Assembly (NCBI GenBank): GCA_938743325.2
Contig: OW568887.1
Coordinates: forward strand, 124,001 to 188,000
Source of the DNA: Pycnococcus provasolii
Lineage: Eukaryota; Chlorophyta; Pseudoscourfieldiophyceae; Pseudoscourfieldiales; Pycnococcaceae
Direction of reading: 5' to 3'
DNA: 64,000 bases
Part shown: positions 21,132 through 31,636 of the stretch, in pieces
Layout: every line of letters begins with the position of its first letter
Numbering within the stretch: position 1 is the stretch's first letter
Notes under the pieces: model-generated
What the model was told of the DNA's origin: nothing
What the model saw: the letters and a program-made list of their open reading frames with translations, nothing else
The model's database searches: none
Translations under genes and position numbers: made by a program

Positions 21132-23906
21132 CTAAAGCAGCGAGTAACGGCTCGTGCGCCGTGCCGTTGTCGGACGATCCTTCTCCTTGGGGGCCTGTTG
21201 TTGTCCACCCTCGAACAGCGTGTACCCACCCCGCCTCTTCGACGTTGGAATGGATGTGCCGTCCGTCGCTGCTTTCGACGACGGAAGCACATCCGCGGTG
21301 GGTGTCGCGAATGCGGGCGTGTACGGAGTTGAAGGTGTCGTATCGGCGAAGAGTGGGTTTCCATGCCGCTCCGTCTCCTCGGGAGCTTCCGACCAGAGGT
21401 GGTCAAGCGCGTCTTCGTCGTGCTTTCTTTGCTCCTGCTCTTGCTCAGTATTCGACACAGATGCCGAGGACGCTGACGGCCTGCGGGAGGAAAACGAAGA
21501 AAGTGCGCTCAAGTCCTTGGCGGCGCTGCGAAATAGCTCGGCGCGTGACGTGCGGCGCGTCACGCTGGCAACCCTTGCAGCAACCTTCTCAGCCTCCTCG
21601 CGATGGCTAGCCGCCCTTGCACGACTCTCCTCCACCGCCGCAAGGTGAGCAGCCACCTCGGCATGAACATCCACATCGGCACCTGACGGCGGGCTCAAGG
21701 CCCGGATCCTATTGCTCGCCGAACCATTCGCTGATGAGGAGGGAGCGTCGTCGACGACGACGGCGCTGCCCGTGCGTTCGGCACGGCTTACCGCTTTTGA
21801 CGGCGAAGACTTTGCCAGAGCTTCCGCGCGGCGCTCCGCTGATGCGGCGCGTTCCTCAGCCTCCTGTAGCAGTGACGCGAGCTCCACCTCCTTCTCCGCA
21901 GTCGTCTTCAGCTGATCCTCCACCTCCTCCTTTGCAGCCTCCACCTCGCCAACGCGCTCCGCGAGCTCCTCTGCCATGCGTTCGAGCTCGGAAAGCCGCG
22001 ACACGGCTTCGTCACGCTCACCCTCCGCCGAGACGGCACGCGCCATTGCAGTCTCTAACTCGGCCGCCGCATCTTCCACCGCTCTCGTAATCTGCTCGCC
22101 CTCCTCTTCCGCGTTAGCACGCATCGTTGTGAGTTCAGCCTCCGCCTGATCAGCTCGTGCCTCAGCACTCGCCGCTCGCGAAATCTGCTCAGCCATCTCT
22201 TCCATTTCGGCACGTACCGCCGCCAAATTCGCCTCTGCCCGATCAGCGCGTGCCTCCGCATCTGCAGCAAGAGAACGCCTGGTCGTCTCCAGCGCTTGGA
22301 CTTGCTTCTCCGCCAATGCCAGTTTCTCGCGAACGGATGCCAGATCAGTTTGAACGGCAACAAGTTCGTCGCGAGGTGCGGTGGATAGCGCGAGTACAGC
22401 AGCCTTGGCAGCGGCAGCCTCTTGCTCGGCGTGCATATGCCTTAGCTGCGATTGTAGGTCTTCAATCTCCCTATGGGCTGCTTTAGCTTCTTCTTGTGCC
22501 ACGGCTAGCTCCTGCCGCGCCGCTTCTACCTCATCAACCACCGACTCGCGTCTCGTCTCCTCTGCCTTTTTCAGGTGCTCAACCTGCGTGCGCAATTCGC
22601 CCGCCTCCGCCTCCGCGCGCTCTGACGACGACGTGAGCTGCTTGATCTTGTCGCGCAGCTCGCCCGCCTCTGCCTCCACGCGCTCTGACGACGACGTCAG
22701 CTGAGCCCGCAGCTCGCTCGCCTCCGCCTGCGCGCGCTCCGACGACGATGTCAGCTGCTTGATCTTGTCGCGCAGCTCGCCCGCCTCCGTCTCCGCGCGC
22801 TCCGACGACGACGTCAGCTGAGCCCGCAGCTCGCTCGCCTCCGCCTGCGCGCGCTCCGACGACGACGTCAGCTGCTTGATCTTGTCGCGCATCTCGCCCG
22901 CCTCCGCCTCCGCGCGCTCCGACGACGACGTCAGCTGAGCCCGCAGCTCGCTCGCCTCCGCCTGCGCGCTCTCTGACGACGACGTCAGCTGCTCCACCTG
23001 CGTGCGCAGCCCGCCCACCTCCGCCTCCGCGCGCTCTGACGACGATGTTAGCTGCTCCACCTGCGTGCGCAGCTCGGCCGCCTCAGTCTCCGTGGTACTC
23101 AGAGAATCGCTCATTTCTTTTGCTTTCTCCAGTTGTACTTGAAGCTCAGTGATTTTCGCTGCACTCGACATTGCCTCTTCACGAGCCTCCTGCGCCGCTG
23201 CAAGCGCCGTCTGCGTGTCTGCCCTCGCACGGTCCGCCTCTGCGCGCGCCTCTGCGATAGCAATGCCCTCCGCCTCTGCCTGCGTGCCAACTAGCGTAGC
23301 AAGTGCCGTCGCCCTGGCGAGTTCCGCACCCCAGTCGGCGAGGAACGTTGCACTTCGTCTTGACTCCGCGTCCACGACAGTTTCGTACGCCTGCACGTCG
23401 ATGCGTTCGCTGCGTGCGACGCTTGCCCAGTCGCGTCTGACTGAGTTTGTGTCCGCCAGCAGGTCGCGGTACGTCATCAACTGTTCCGCGTGCGCCGCCG
23501 ATCCTTCCGCGCGTTGCAGGTTCTGCTGCGCGAGCTCGCCTTCTATGCCCTGGTTCGTGTTAAGACGTGTTTTGGTGTGTCAGTGAGTTTATTGTTTTCG
23601 CCAAAAGGCAAGCGAGCGAAGCCTGTGCGGCTCCACCGCTCAACTGACCTGCGCGTGCTGTTCAAGTTCTCCGAGCGCCGCTTCCAACCTCTCAACCCGT
23701 TCCGCCATTTCCCGCTCCCTTCTCTGGGACATCTCGAGCTCGGCCGTCGTTCGTTCGAGGTCTTTGAGGTTGGCCGTCGCTCTTTCCGTCGCGAGGTCGC
23801 GTTCGAGTATGGTTGCTCTGAGTTCTGCGCGCACTTCAGACATTTCGAGCGGCGACGGCGCGTCCGGCCGACTGTGCCGCGAGCGCGACGGCGTGAAGCA
23901 CCGCAT
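21132..23906 (-). CDS. long coiled-coil protein with internal tandem repeats (two exons)
   Basis: Two exons, 23649-23906 and 21132-23549, are joined by a 99-bp GT-AG intron (donor CAG|GTCAGT, acceptor ACCAG) in phase 0. The join reads ...LEQHAQ+GIEGELAQQ... and keeps the heptad pattern across it. The predicted product is 891 residues, almost entirely alpha-helical coiled coil. Its centre, coded by about 22590-23090, is a tandem array built on the unit ELR(D/A)-x-x-KQLTSSSERAEAEAG, in about ten short copies. The C-terminal 200 residues are Ser/Ala-rich and disordered. Proteins like this serve as golgins, centrosomal or flagellar scaffolds, but nothing here fixes the location. The N-terminal ATG at 23906 could be replaced by an internal one 21 codons later. 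Confidence 0.75.
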
Positions 23907-25521
23907 GTTTGTGCTGTGATGAGAAAATCAACCGGGGGAGAAAACATAAACGCCTGGGAGAGGGGGAGGAAATCTCCGTTCTAAATCTCCCTTATGAAGG
24001 TAGGAATTACAAATTTCTATAGACTACATGTCCCATACAATTCCTATGGGGTTGATTTAGGAATAGACCATAAGGTAGGATGATTTCATTACGGTAAGGG
24101 AGGTCAGCCTCTACTCTCCACTCTCCAGCCTTCACCTCCTCGGAGCCTGGGAGCCTTCGTCCGTTCGTCCGTTCCGTCCGTTCGGCGTCGTCACAAATGG
24201 GGAGCCGGCCTGGGACTCTGGGAGTGTGTGGGAACCCTGCTTGGCTGACGCTTTGAGAGTTCTACAGGGACGGAGGCCACGCCAGCGTCCAGTAACTACC
24301 ATGTTTTCAGTGCACTACTCGTAGAGGAGGGAGGGATGGCAAGACGACTGACCACCTTTACGAGGTATGTACAGTATGGAAAGGTTTACCACTTCTACCA
24401 GGTACATAAAAGGCCATTTCCAAATTCCAGCCAGATGCTGAAGCCAGATGCTCTGCAGAGGCGGCTTAAGCGACGAGGCAACGCCCTATTATTCTATTGT
24501 ATTACGATGGAGGCAAGGCGTGCGAAAGACGCGGTATGTACAGGGAAAAGTACCACGTGGCCCAATTAATTCTCCATGCTTTCCTCCCAGCTCCGCAGCG
24601 TTGGAGGTGCTCCCGTCCGCAGCGTTTGTTTCGAACAGCAGAGAACAGTAAAGGTATGAGGCTCCGAAGCACGCACGAGCTAATCTTACGTTTACGAGGT
24701 CAACTTTTACCAGCAAGAACCACTCGTTGCGCAAATGGTGACGAACTTGCTCATGGGCTGTGGCTCATATGAACTATGAAGGGGAAGTTCCCAAGAAGGA
24801 ACACAAGAGAGAGTTGGAATCTGCGCGTCTGCGCGAGCCTAACTCATCAGGTGCGCCAATGAGTGCGCGACGAGTGCGCGTCAGCCGTCACTGTCACTCC
24901 TTCCTGTACGGGTAGACCAAACGGGTGGTCATAAACCTGATTAAGGTTCGAGACTTCGAGGGAATAAGCAGCCTAATTAACTTACAGTGTGGAGTTTAGA
25001 GGGGAGCCGTGTGCTGTTCTGTGCTGTGCTGCGATGCAGTGATAGGTATTTGCGCCGCTGCTGCTTAAGCCGTTCCAACTTCCCACCTGACGCCTGCGCT
25101 GTGCGTCGGTCGGACGTCGTCATTGCACCTCACGACCACGGCTTAAGCAGCTCACACCACGCCTCATCTGTCTCACTGGAGCCCGCCCATTCCCACGTTC
25201 CACAGGTGGTTTCTTTTTCGAGAGGTTGGGTTCGTTATCTCGTCGTATCTGCGTCGGTAATCTATTGCGCGCACGCAAACTTACACGCGTTACATACTTA
25301 CTTACCTACTGCTATCGTACTACGATAGTAAGCTTAAGTCCTTCGACAGTTTCCTTTGGGACAGACATAACGCTCGTCGTGCGGTGCGGTGAACCACACG
25401 TCAGTAGTGTTTTCAAGCCTTCTTGCAGTGCAAGGCTTCGTGGAAAAAACTTCCACTTCAACAAGTGTCAGTTCACGCCGGCCGGCTGGCTCGCACGCGC
25501 ACACGCACGCGCTTCTACAAT
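23907..25521. other. 1.6-kb spacer without a recognised gene
   Basis: Only short frames are present on either strand, none with recognisable domains. I found no tRNA cloverleaf. The palindromic phrase GCTTAAGC and close variants occur at about 24467, 25064, 25141 and 25330. A short inverted pair AGGAATT/AATTCCT occurs near 24002-24046. The last 300 bp should contain the LSD1-finger promoter, but no core element is obvious. Confidence 0.4.
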
Positions 25522-26205
25522 ATGGCGCACCAGCACCAGCACCAGCACAACCACAACCGCACGCAGTCGCAGGTCGTATGCAGCGGGTGCAGGCAACTTC
25601 TCGTCTACCCGCAAGGGGCAAACAACGTGCGCTGCGCACTCTGCAACACCATAACCGCCGTGCCACCACCAGGAACGGAGATGGCACAGCTCGTATGCGG
25701 AGGATGTCGAACACTGCTCATGTACACGCGATTCGCGTCGTCTGTGCAGTGCTCGGTATGCTCCACCGTCAACCTCGCGATGCACAGCAACCAAATCGCA
25801 CACCTGCACTGCGGAGGGTGCGGCCTCGTGCTAATGTTCGCGTACGGAGCCAGCTCCGTGAAGTGCGCTTCGTGCAACTTCATCACAAGCGCCGTCGGGC
25901 AGCCAGGTGCCGTGCCACCCGCGGGAACGCGAGGGGGAGAGGCAGGTACAAGTAGTGGCGGGGCAAGTGCAGGCGGATTGGCGGGTGGCTCAGATGGCAC
26001 AAAGGCTACGGCGTTCACAACGGTCGTCGTCGAGAACCCGCACACACTCGACGCAGACGGAAACGAAACGACCAGCACCGTGCTCGGCGTCGCGCTCGTG
26101 CCCGAGAGAGTACAACCTTCGAATGGAGGGGTGGCGGGCAGCGGTGCGGGTGGCAGCAGCGCCGCTGGCGGCGGCGGAAGTTCCTCGACGCAGAGTGGAG
26201 AGTGA
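25522..26205 (+). CDS. LSD1/LOL-type triple zinc-finger protein
   Basis: This predicts 227 residues from the ATG at 25522. Three consecutive LSD1-type zinc fingers (CxxC...CxxC) lie in about residues 19-120: [38 protein letters not shown] and [19 protein letters not shown], each followed by a closing CxxC pair. In plants three such fingers define LSD1 and LOL proteins, which regulate cell death and superoxide signalling and bind metacaspases and bZIP factors; related fingers occur in algae and other protists. Finger 3 replaces the consensus CR with CG. The C-terminal half is Gly/Ser-rich with a short beta-like region ([16 protein letters not shown]) of unknown meaning. A His/Gln-rich leader precedes finger 1. 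Confidence 0.9.
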   Translation: MAHQHQHQHNHNRTQSQVVCSGCRQLLVYPQGANNVRCALCNTITAVPPPGTEMAQLVCGGCRTLLMYTRFASSVQCSVCSTVNLAMHSNQIAHLHCGGCGLVLMFAYGASSVKCASCNFITSAVGQPGAVPPAGTRGGEAGTSSGGASAGGLAGGSDGTKATAFTTVVVENPHTLDADGNETTSTVLGVALVPERVQPSNGGVAGSGAGGSSAAGGGGSSSTQSGE

Positions 26206-26342
26206 CGCAATGCAATCTCTCGCGTCGCGCGCACGACGTCGTTCGCGTCCGCAAATGAACGTTTTAAAAAAACATTGTCAAAAAATCTCATTGTCAAAAA
26301 ACTTTTAGGATCAATATTAAAATAAACACAAGACGCAACGGT

Positions 26343-27836
26343 TCATTCGCCATGTTGCCGCCACGCTGACGGCGTCCACCGGCCGACGAGCACGTACACC
26401 ACGAAGAAGAACAGGCACGTGACGCCGTCCGAGATGTGAGTCGATGTGAAGTGCCCGCTCGCCTGCGCATGGAAGCTGGCGACTGTGCTGATGAGCGCGC
26501 GCAGCGTCACAAAGATGTGCGTGGTGTAGACGTGCGCGAAGCTAGTCTCGCTGTACATGTCCAGCAAAAGGTACGCCTCCGCGACGAGAAGCGCGCCGAG
26601 ACGTCGCGCGCCAATGTCCATGGCGAGCATGGAGGCAGTCTGAATGGCAGCCTTGCCCGGATAAAGGCGACGGAACGCTGCCAGAGCCTCTCCAGGTGCG
26701 CTCGCTTGCGCCTCGCGCGGCAACGCTTCGACAAACTTCCCTTTCGGCGTCACCAACCCGAACGCGCTGTACGTGCGCACGTCGAAGCCGTCCATGGCCG
26801 CCTGCATCGCGTGAGGCTCCTCGTACTCGCTCAGCTGGCTTGTGACGATCCACTTGGGCCGGATCATGTACACGAAGCCGCTGATGGCGCCGAGCCACAT
26901 CGCCACACGGTATATGGTCAGCAGGGAGTCGTTGCCGGCTGGCGTGCGCACGCGCATGCGGCCCACTTCAACGCGCTTCGGAAGCTGTTCGGCGTACTGA
27001 GCGAGCACTGCGGCGAGCATGACGAAAATCATCGCCTCCGCACCCATGCCCGCTTCGTTGAAGATGCGCACGTCCAAGCCACCCGAGCCCGTGCGTCGGA
27101 AGTGAAAGCCAATGACGAGCGCGTTCGTCAGCGCGGGGAGTATGAGAGCGAGAGCGACGTGGCCACACGCCTGCGTTTGCCTTGCGGGCGTCAGCGGCGT
27201 CGGTGCGAGCCTGTATCCCACCAACGCGCGCAGGGGCACGACGAGCGCGTTGCTCGCGTACATGGCGTACAGGCCTATGCTGATGAGAATGGCCGCGGTC
27301 TTGCGCAGCACGCACGCCGGCGCGACGATTTCGAATCCGATGTCTCCGTACGCGTCGGCGTCAACGTACACTGTTGTGAGATACCACTCGGGCACTGCCA
27401 GCACGAGGCACCCGACGAGAACGAGCACCATGCCGGTACAGATCATCGCAAGCGTCGGGTCTCTGTATCCCGCTTGTCCATAATTCGCACGCGCCTTTCT
27501 GATCGCGTCTTCTGATGTTTCCACACGATCTTCCTCTCTGAGTCGTTCGTCGTTGTCATGGGAGATTTCGGATTCCAGCGACGTAAAACGAACACGCGCA
27601 TCTCTCCTCTGAGTAATCCCTAACCCAACCCCCCGTAGAGGGGAGCGTAACGTAGTTTCACGTTTCACACCATTAACACTCGCAGATACACCAGAGGAGT
27701 CCTCCTTCATCAATGCCGCATTAGAGTCAAGTATTTCCCAGTCGTCAGCAGAAAGCTCCACAGGAATAGGATCAACGGGATCAGCATTCGTGGTGTCAGC
27801 CTCCAACACCGGTGCGCTTGCACTTGACGACGACAT
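26343..27836 (-). CDS. multi-pass membrane protein of unknown family
   Basis: This predicts 497 residues from the ATG at 27836. An acidic, disordered N-terminal 120 residues precedes about seven hydrophobic segments. These include TGMVLVLVGCLVLAVPEW near residue 130, ILISIGLYAMYASNALVV, HVALALILPALTNALVIGF, AMIFVMLAAVLAQYAEQL, a RVAMWLGAISGFVYMI helix, and a final CLFFFVVYVLVGRW helix close to the C-terminus. The loop after the fifth helix is long and holds PGKAAIQTASMLAMDIGARRL. I see no transporter, channel or enzyme signature that I can name. It is convergent with the LSD1-finger gene. Confidence 0.65.
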   Translation of the reverse strand: MSSSSASAPVLEADTTNADPVDPIPVELSADDWEILDSNAALMKEDSSGVSASVNGVKRETTLRSPLRGVGLGITQRRDARVRFTSLESEISHDNDERLREEDRVETSEDAIRKARANYGQAGYRDPTLAMICTGMVLVLVGCLVLAVPEWYLTTVYVDADAYGDIGFEIVAPACVLRKTAAILISIGLYAMYASNALVVPLRALVGYRLAPTPLTPARQTQACGHVALALILPALTNALVIGFHFRRTGSGGLDVRIFNEAGMGAEAMIFVMLAAVLAQYAEQLPKRVEVGRMRVRTPAGNDSLLTIYRVAMWLGAISGFVYMIRPKWIVTSQLSEYEEPHAMQAAMDGFDVRTYSAFGLVTPKGKFVEALPREAQASAPGEALAAFRRLYPGKAAIQTASMLAMDIGARRLGALLVAEAYLLLDMYSETSFAHVYTTHIFVTLRALISTVASFHAQASGHFTSTHISDGVTCLFFFVVYVLVGRWTPSAWRQHGE

Positions 27837-27913
27837 ATAATAATACGAACTGAAAAGCAAAATGATGGAGAAAAAAACTCGGAGAAAAAAAGGAAAAACG
27901 AAGAAGAAAGAAA

Positions 27914-28465
27914 TTAACGGGTCCCGAAGTTGAAACCCAAATTGGGAAACGATTTCGGACTCTCCGTACCACGGTCGCGCGTGCGTTTTTCGACTCCTGC
28001 AGTTTTACGACGACCCGCCCGAGCGAGGAGCTGCCATGGCGGATTGACCCAGCTGGTTTCGTCGCTCCAGTCCTGGCTGAAGGCGTCCACTGCTTCTGTG
28101 TTGGGGTCGTAGTACGCTGAGTTGTACCTGACGCATTGCGCGTTGTTCGCCGTCGCGAATCTGTCGATCGTGTCATCGTCGTCCTCCGGGTCGTCCGGTG
28201 CGGCCGCGCTCTTGACCTGAGCGGCCGGCGTCTGCACGCCTGTAGAAGACGCCATCGATGTCACCAGCAGCTCCAGCTGCGAGGTTAAGGCGCTCACGTG
28301 ACCCGAGAGCGCGGCTTGCCCTTTGGCAAGTTCTCCCACCAAGGTCGGCGCCGTAGTCTCCTCTTTAGCTTCCTGACGGTCATCCTCCTCGATCTCGTCC
28401 GTAGGTTCACTGCTTGGACCAGGGCTGTCAGTAGCCTTGTCCTTCTGCTTGCGCCTAGCGGACAT
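27914..28465 (-). mobile_element. possible fossil fragment of a DIRS-like retroelement
   Basis: A minus-strand frame of 183 residues begins with a Lys/Glu-rich, gag-like disordered region and a short coiled coil. It then shows RYNSAYYDPNTEAVDAF followed by QDWSDETSWVNPPWQLLAR. The pattern 'YNS...P...VDAFxQDW...WVNPPW.L' is the one I associate with the RNase H/accessory region of DIRS-type tyrosine-recombinase retroelements. No reverse transcriptase or recombinase is visible alongside, so only a part of an element is present and it looks incomplete. A host gene that has captured this domain is the main alternative. Confidence 0.4.
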
Positions 28466-28666
28466 CTTAAAATCGGTCACCTGATAGACTAATAAAGTTT
28501 AATGTGTCTACATCGGAGAGAGGACTTCGAAAATAAGGATGCTCAGAGAGACGAGACGCGTCAAGATGAGAGTGTGGACTGTGGAGTGGAGAGAAGGGAA
28601 TAATGGCGACAGGACTACCCGTAGGCCGTAGGGGATACAGGAGACTGAGACTGACAGAGTCCTTAA

Positions 28667-29711
28667 CACTATTCGTTCCAAGTGTGCGAATTCGCACACC
28701 CCTAAAAATCCGACTCCCCTCCCCTCCCTTCCCCGACCAAACAGAACGGAGAGGTGTTGCCCATTCTCGCCGATCCGTGGCGTCGTTTTCGCTGTGGCGG
28801 CGCACACGGTGTGCACGTCACCTGTGCTTTTCAGACAGGATTCCTTGTATTCGCGCGAAGGTTTAGCACGTCCTGAAGGTGTTAAAGCACACATTTGCGA
28901 AACGCGCGGCTTCGTGTGTGATTCTACGAGCATGGGCGCGGCACAGTCTCGAGATACGTCTCGCGAGCAGTCTTGTGAGGAACATGCGCAACACGACAGC
29001 CCCTCGCGTCCTCATGCACCTAACACGAAGCGCGTTCGCTCGCCCATGTCGGCACAGCTCGCCTCGCCTAACCTCGGGCCGAAGAAAAAGGTGGCCTCGC
29101 GTCTCACGGAGATCGCCCTCGCTCCGCCTCCACGTCCAACCGAGACGTGATGCCGCGTACTTGCGCCAATGGAAGCGGCAAGCACGCTCCACCCGCTGCG
29201 CATCCCACCTCGCGTCGCAGTCGTCTGCAAATGTTTTCAGCGCGCGCGCGTTCGCCATGCGCAACATGGCGAGGATGTCGTCGGCGTCCGGCTCGCCGGC
29301 CGCGGCCCACTCTAGTAAAGCGCACTTGAGCTCGCTTAAGTGCCGCGCAGTGCCTCCGTTCTCAGCTGCGCTGCCAGTGCCTCCAGCTGCGCTCCCTGTT
29401 GCGTCATCCGCGCGGCGGGCGCCATGGCCGGCGTCAGGCGACGAGGACATGTTGTGCGTTTTGAGTTTGAAAATGGCCTCGGAAAGCTTTTCCGAGGAGT
29501 ACGGGTACTCCTCGGAAAACTCCCCGAGCCTCTTCCAGGGGGGGGCTCCAGTAGGTACCACATGGTAAGTGGTGGTGCTCGTCCTGGGGGGACTCCACAT
29601 TTTCGTCCATGAGGGAACTAAAGGCGGCAATCAAAAAAAAAAACTTGAGGGGGCGCGATCGGAGTTGGGAGAGGGCAGTTTGCCCCCTGATTCTGCCCGG
29701 AACGAATAGTG
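28667..29711. mobile_element. 1,045-bp TTAA-flanked element with CACTA-type inverted ends
   Basis: The ends are perfect 13-bp inverted repeats, CACTATTCGTTCC at 28667-28679 and its complement at 29699-29711. Each is flanked immediately outside by TTAA (28663-28666 and 29712-29715). Inside each end is a potential hairpin: an 18-bp perfect palindrome, GTGTGCGAATTCGCACAC, at 28682-28699, and an interrupted GGGCAG...CTGCCC pair on the other side. TTAA target duplications are diagnostic of piggyBac-type DNA transposons, while CACTA ends recall EnSpm. A minus-strand frame (28863-29600) crosses the interior and encodes an unrecognised protein with HLSELKCALLEWAAAG; I see no transposase motif. It is probably a non-autonomous copy. 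The TTAA could be a chance extension of the inverted repeat, so the superfamily is uncertain. Confidence 0.5.
28863..29600 (-). CDS. unrecognised frame inside the TTAA-flanked element
   Basis: A 246-residue frame from the ATG at 29600 (or 196 residues from 29450). The middle is helical and charged (ALLEWAAAGEPDADDILAMLRMANARALK), the C-terminus very Arg-rich. All frames are fairly open here because of base composition, and the antisense strand carries a frame of similar length, so coding status is doubtful. It lies entirely inside the inverted repeats, so if real it is cargo or a degraded transposon gene. Confidence 0.25.
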   Translation of the reverse strand: MWSPPRTSTTTYHVVPTGAPPWKRLGEFSEEYPYSSEKLSEAIFKLKTHNMSSSPDAGHGARRADDATGSAAGGTGSAAENGGTARHLSELKCALLEWAAAGEPDADDILAMLRMANARALKTFADDCDARWDAQRVERACRFHWRKYAASRLGWTWRRSEGDLRETRGHLFLRPEVRRGELCRHGRANALRVRCMRTRGAVVLRMFLTRLLARRISRLCRAHARRITHEAARFANVCFNTFRTC

Positions 29712-29974
29712 TTAAGGCGTAAGTAAGGCAAGGCAAGGAGGGAGGTGGGCAAGGCCAAGGAGGGAGGTGCCTCCCCCTCCTCAAAAACATCTTTAGTTCA
29801 GAGAGGGATCCCAAAGACAAAAAGTCCCGGTAAAATAAACTTCTTCCCCAAACTGCCAAAGTGAAGTTTGACCATTTTTTTTGGGATCGCGCCTCAAAAA
29901 AAGTCAAACCTCGCCTTAAATTAAAAATTAAAAAACTAATCGGTTCACAAATCCTCCTCGCCTCGCCTCGCCTC

Positions 29975-30989
29975 ATGGCCGTCTCCTCCTCGGCCTTGCC
30001 CTCCTCCTCGGCCTTGCCTTTGCCTTTGCCTTTGCCTTTAAGAGAAGTGCAAGAGTGTGTTAATGGTGGAAATGGATCTTCTTCTTCGGTTAGGGATGCC
30101 TTAGGGGCTTCGGATCTTCAGTCCGCATTTATGAAGTTTCGCTCGCGTCGTCTCACCTTAAAAAAACAACAGGCCTCGCAAGCTTCTATTCCGTACCCTC
30201 AAGGTTCTTTACATTTTCGTGAGGAACTGCGTCGGCGTTTTGTCTTGCAGTGCAAGAAGTATCTCGGTGTGCCGTACGCACAGAGGTACCATGCGGAAGA
30301 AAACTGTGCGTGCGACGGATGCAAGGCGGCGGGGAGGAACATGTACCACGACGAGCTCTTCTTGGACTGCTGCGCTCTCGTGCGCCGCGCCGTCGCAGAC
30401 CTAAGCACAAACTTCGGATTCAAACTAGGTCCTGGAAACCAAGCGTGCGTTTCGTTTAGGAGAGGAACGGCGTCCACATAACAGCCAACGAGTGCAAAGC
30501 TGACGTCAAACACACACACACACACACAGATACCAGCTGGACACGCTTCCCGTGCGCAAGTCGAGCGTGAGCGAACTCGAGCCTGGCGACCTCGTTTTCT
30601 ACTACGGCAAGTACTACAGCCCGACGGCGAAGCCACAGCCGGGTGACGTCGTGCACGTGGAGGTTTACTTAGGCGATGAGCTCGGAACGGGTCCAGAAAG
30701 CGTCATCGGAAGCCGCTTTGGTAAGGAGCGCGTGACGTTGTACGACAGTTACCAGTTCGTGTCGAAGAAGTGGGAGTTGCTCGGCTACGAGTTTGCTTCC
30801 ATCGACACTTGGTTGGACGGCACTTTGCAGAACTTCAACGAGGAGCGCACGTGGGCCGCTGGTCGTCCTGTGAGCGCTTCTGACCGCGCCCGCGCCGGCG
30901 GCAAGTACAGTTTGTTCGCCGCCGACGCGCAGAATGCCGACGACTGCGAGCCTAATGACGTCGCCGCGGACGACGGCGCGGACGACTAA
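29975..30989 (+). CDS. NlpC/P60-like cysteine peptidase-fold protein (two exons)
   Basis: Exon 1 (29975-30444) and exon 2 (30530-30989) are joined by an 85-bp intron with a GTGCGT donor and a CACACACAG acceptor. The phase-2 join yields ...LGPGNQAYQLDTLP..., restoring one continuous domain of a 309-residue protein. The core resembles NlpC/P60: a CKKYLGVPYAQ helix, the nucleophile region LFLDCCALVRRAVADL (around residues 127-142), the ELEPGDLVFYYG strand, and DVVHVEVYLG with the likely catalytic histidine near residue 199. Bacterial members cut peptidoglycan peptides; eukaryotic relatives have varied or unknown amidase roles. A Cys-rich insert (ENCACDGCKAAGRNMYHDE) sits just before the nucleophile and could bind metal. 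The C-terminus is acidic. Transfer from bacteria followed by intron gain is possible. Confidence 0.65.
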
Positions 30990-31636
30990 GAACTGCTCGG
31001 TACATGCACACACACACGTGCAGACTGGTAAATTTTACCAGGCTTGTAAAAAACACGAACCTTTTCATCAGGCTCTTCTAAAAAGTACTAAAGAAGCTAA
31101 AAATAAGGGGTGCCAATCAGTAGTAGCAAAGTTCACGCACGAGTGTGTATTTTTCGTAACTACTTGTCAGACAATTAAAGTAACTTGTTGAGGTTGTTGA
31201 TTGACCGCCACTCACCCAAGTACTGCTTAAGGTTATCTGGTATTTATGATTTAGAACGATACATACCACACCTCGAGGCAGCCACGTGTCCATTCGCTGT
31301 GCGCCCTAATACCAACAGGTTGACCATGCGCACCTTCGCAAATGTGCGTAAAGTTGGACGACCGGACGACGTTCTTCATTCTTTGCTCTTGGTCGGGCGA
31401 TTAGGTCGGAGAAATCCCATCACATCCTTCCCCCCTGGAAATTGTCGATTTTTGGTCGGGCGATTAGGTCGGAGAAATCCTTTCCCATCCTTCCCCCCTG
31501 GAAATTGTCGATTTTTGGTCGGGCGATTAGGTCGGAGAAATCCCATCACATCGGGCGATTTGCATTCCGCACAGGTTTCCCACACGCGGCTAGCCGATGC
31601 ATCCCGATTCACAACATTCTGTGACACATTCCACGC
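30990..31636. repeat. intergenic spacer with a 63-bp tandem repeat (31391-31559)
   Basis: Two full copies and one partial copy of a 63-bp unit start at 31391, 31454 and 31517. Each begins GGTCGGGCGATTAGGTCGG and continues through a CCTTCCCCCCTGG block. The copies differ by only a few bases and end about 80 bp upstream of the kinesin ATG, so they sit where a promoter would be expected. The rest of the spacer is AT-rich; a near-perfect hairpin, CTGGTAAATTTTACCAG, lies near 31025-31041. Confidence 0.8.

Noticed and set aside
23907-25521. tRNA or other structured RNA gene
   Set aside because: A GGTTCGA phrase at about 24944 suggested a T-arm, but no matching stem or cloverleaf could be drawn.
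31391-31559. 63-bp tandem repeat considered as a CRISPR array
   Set aside because: Units are directly adjacent with no spacers and no cas genes are present.
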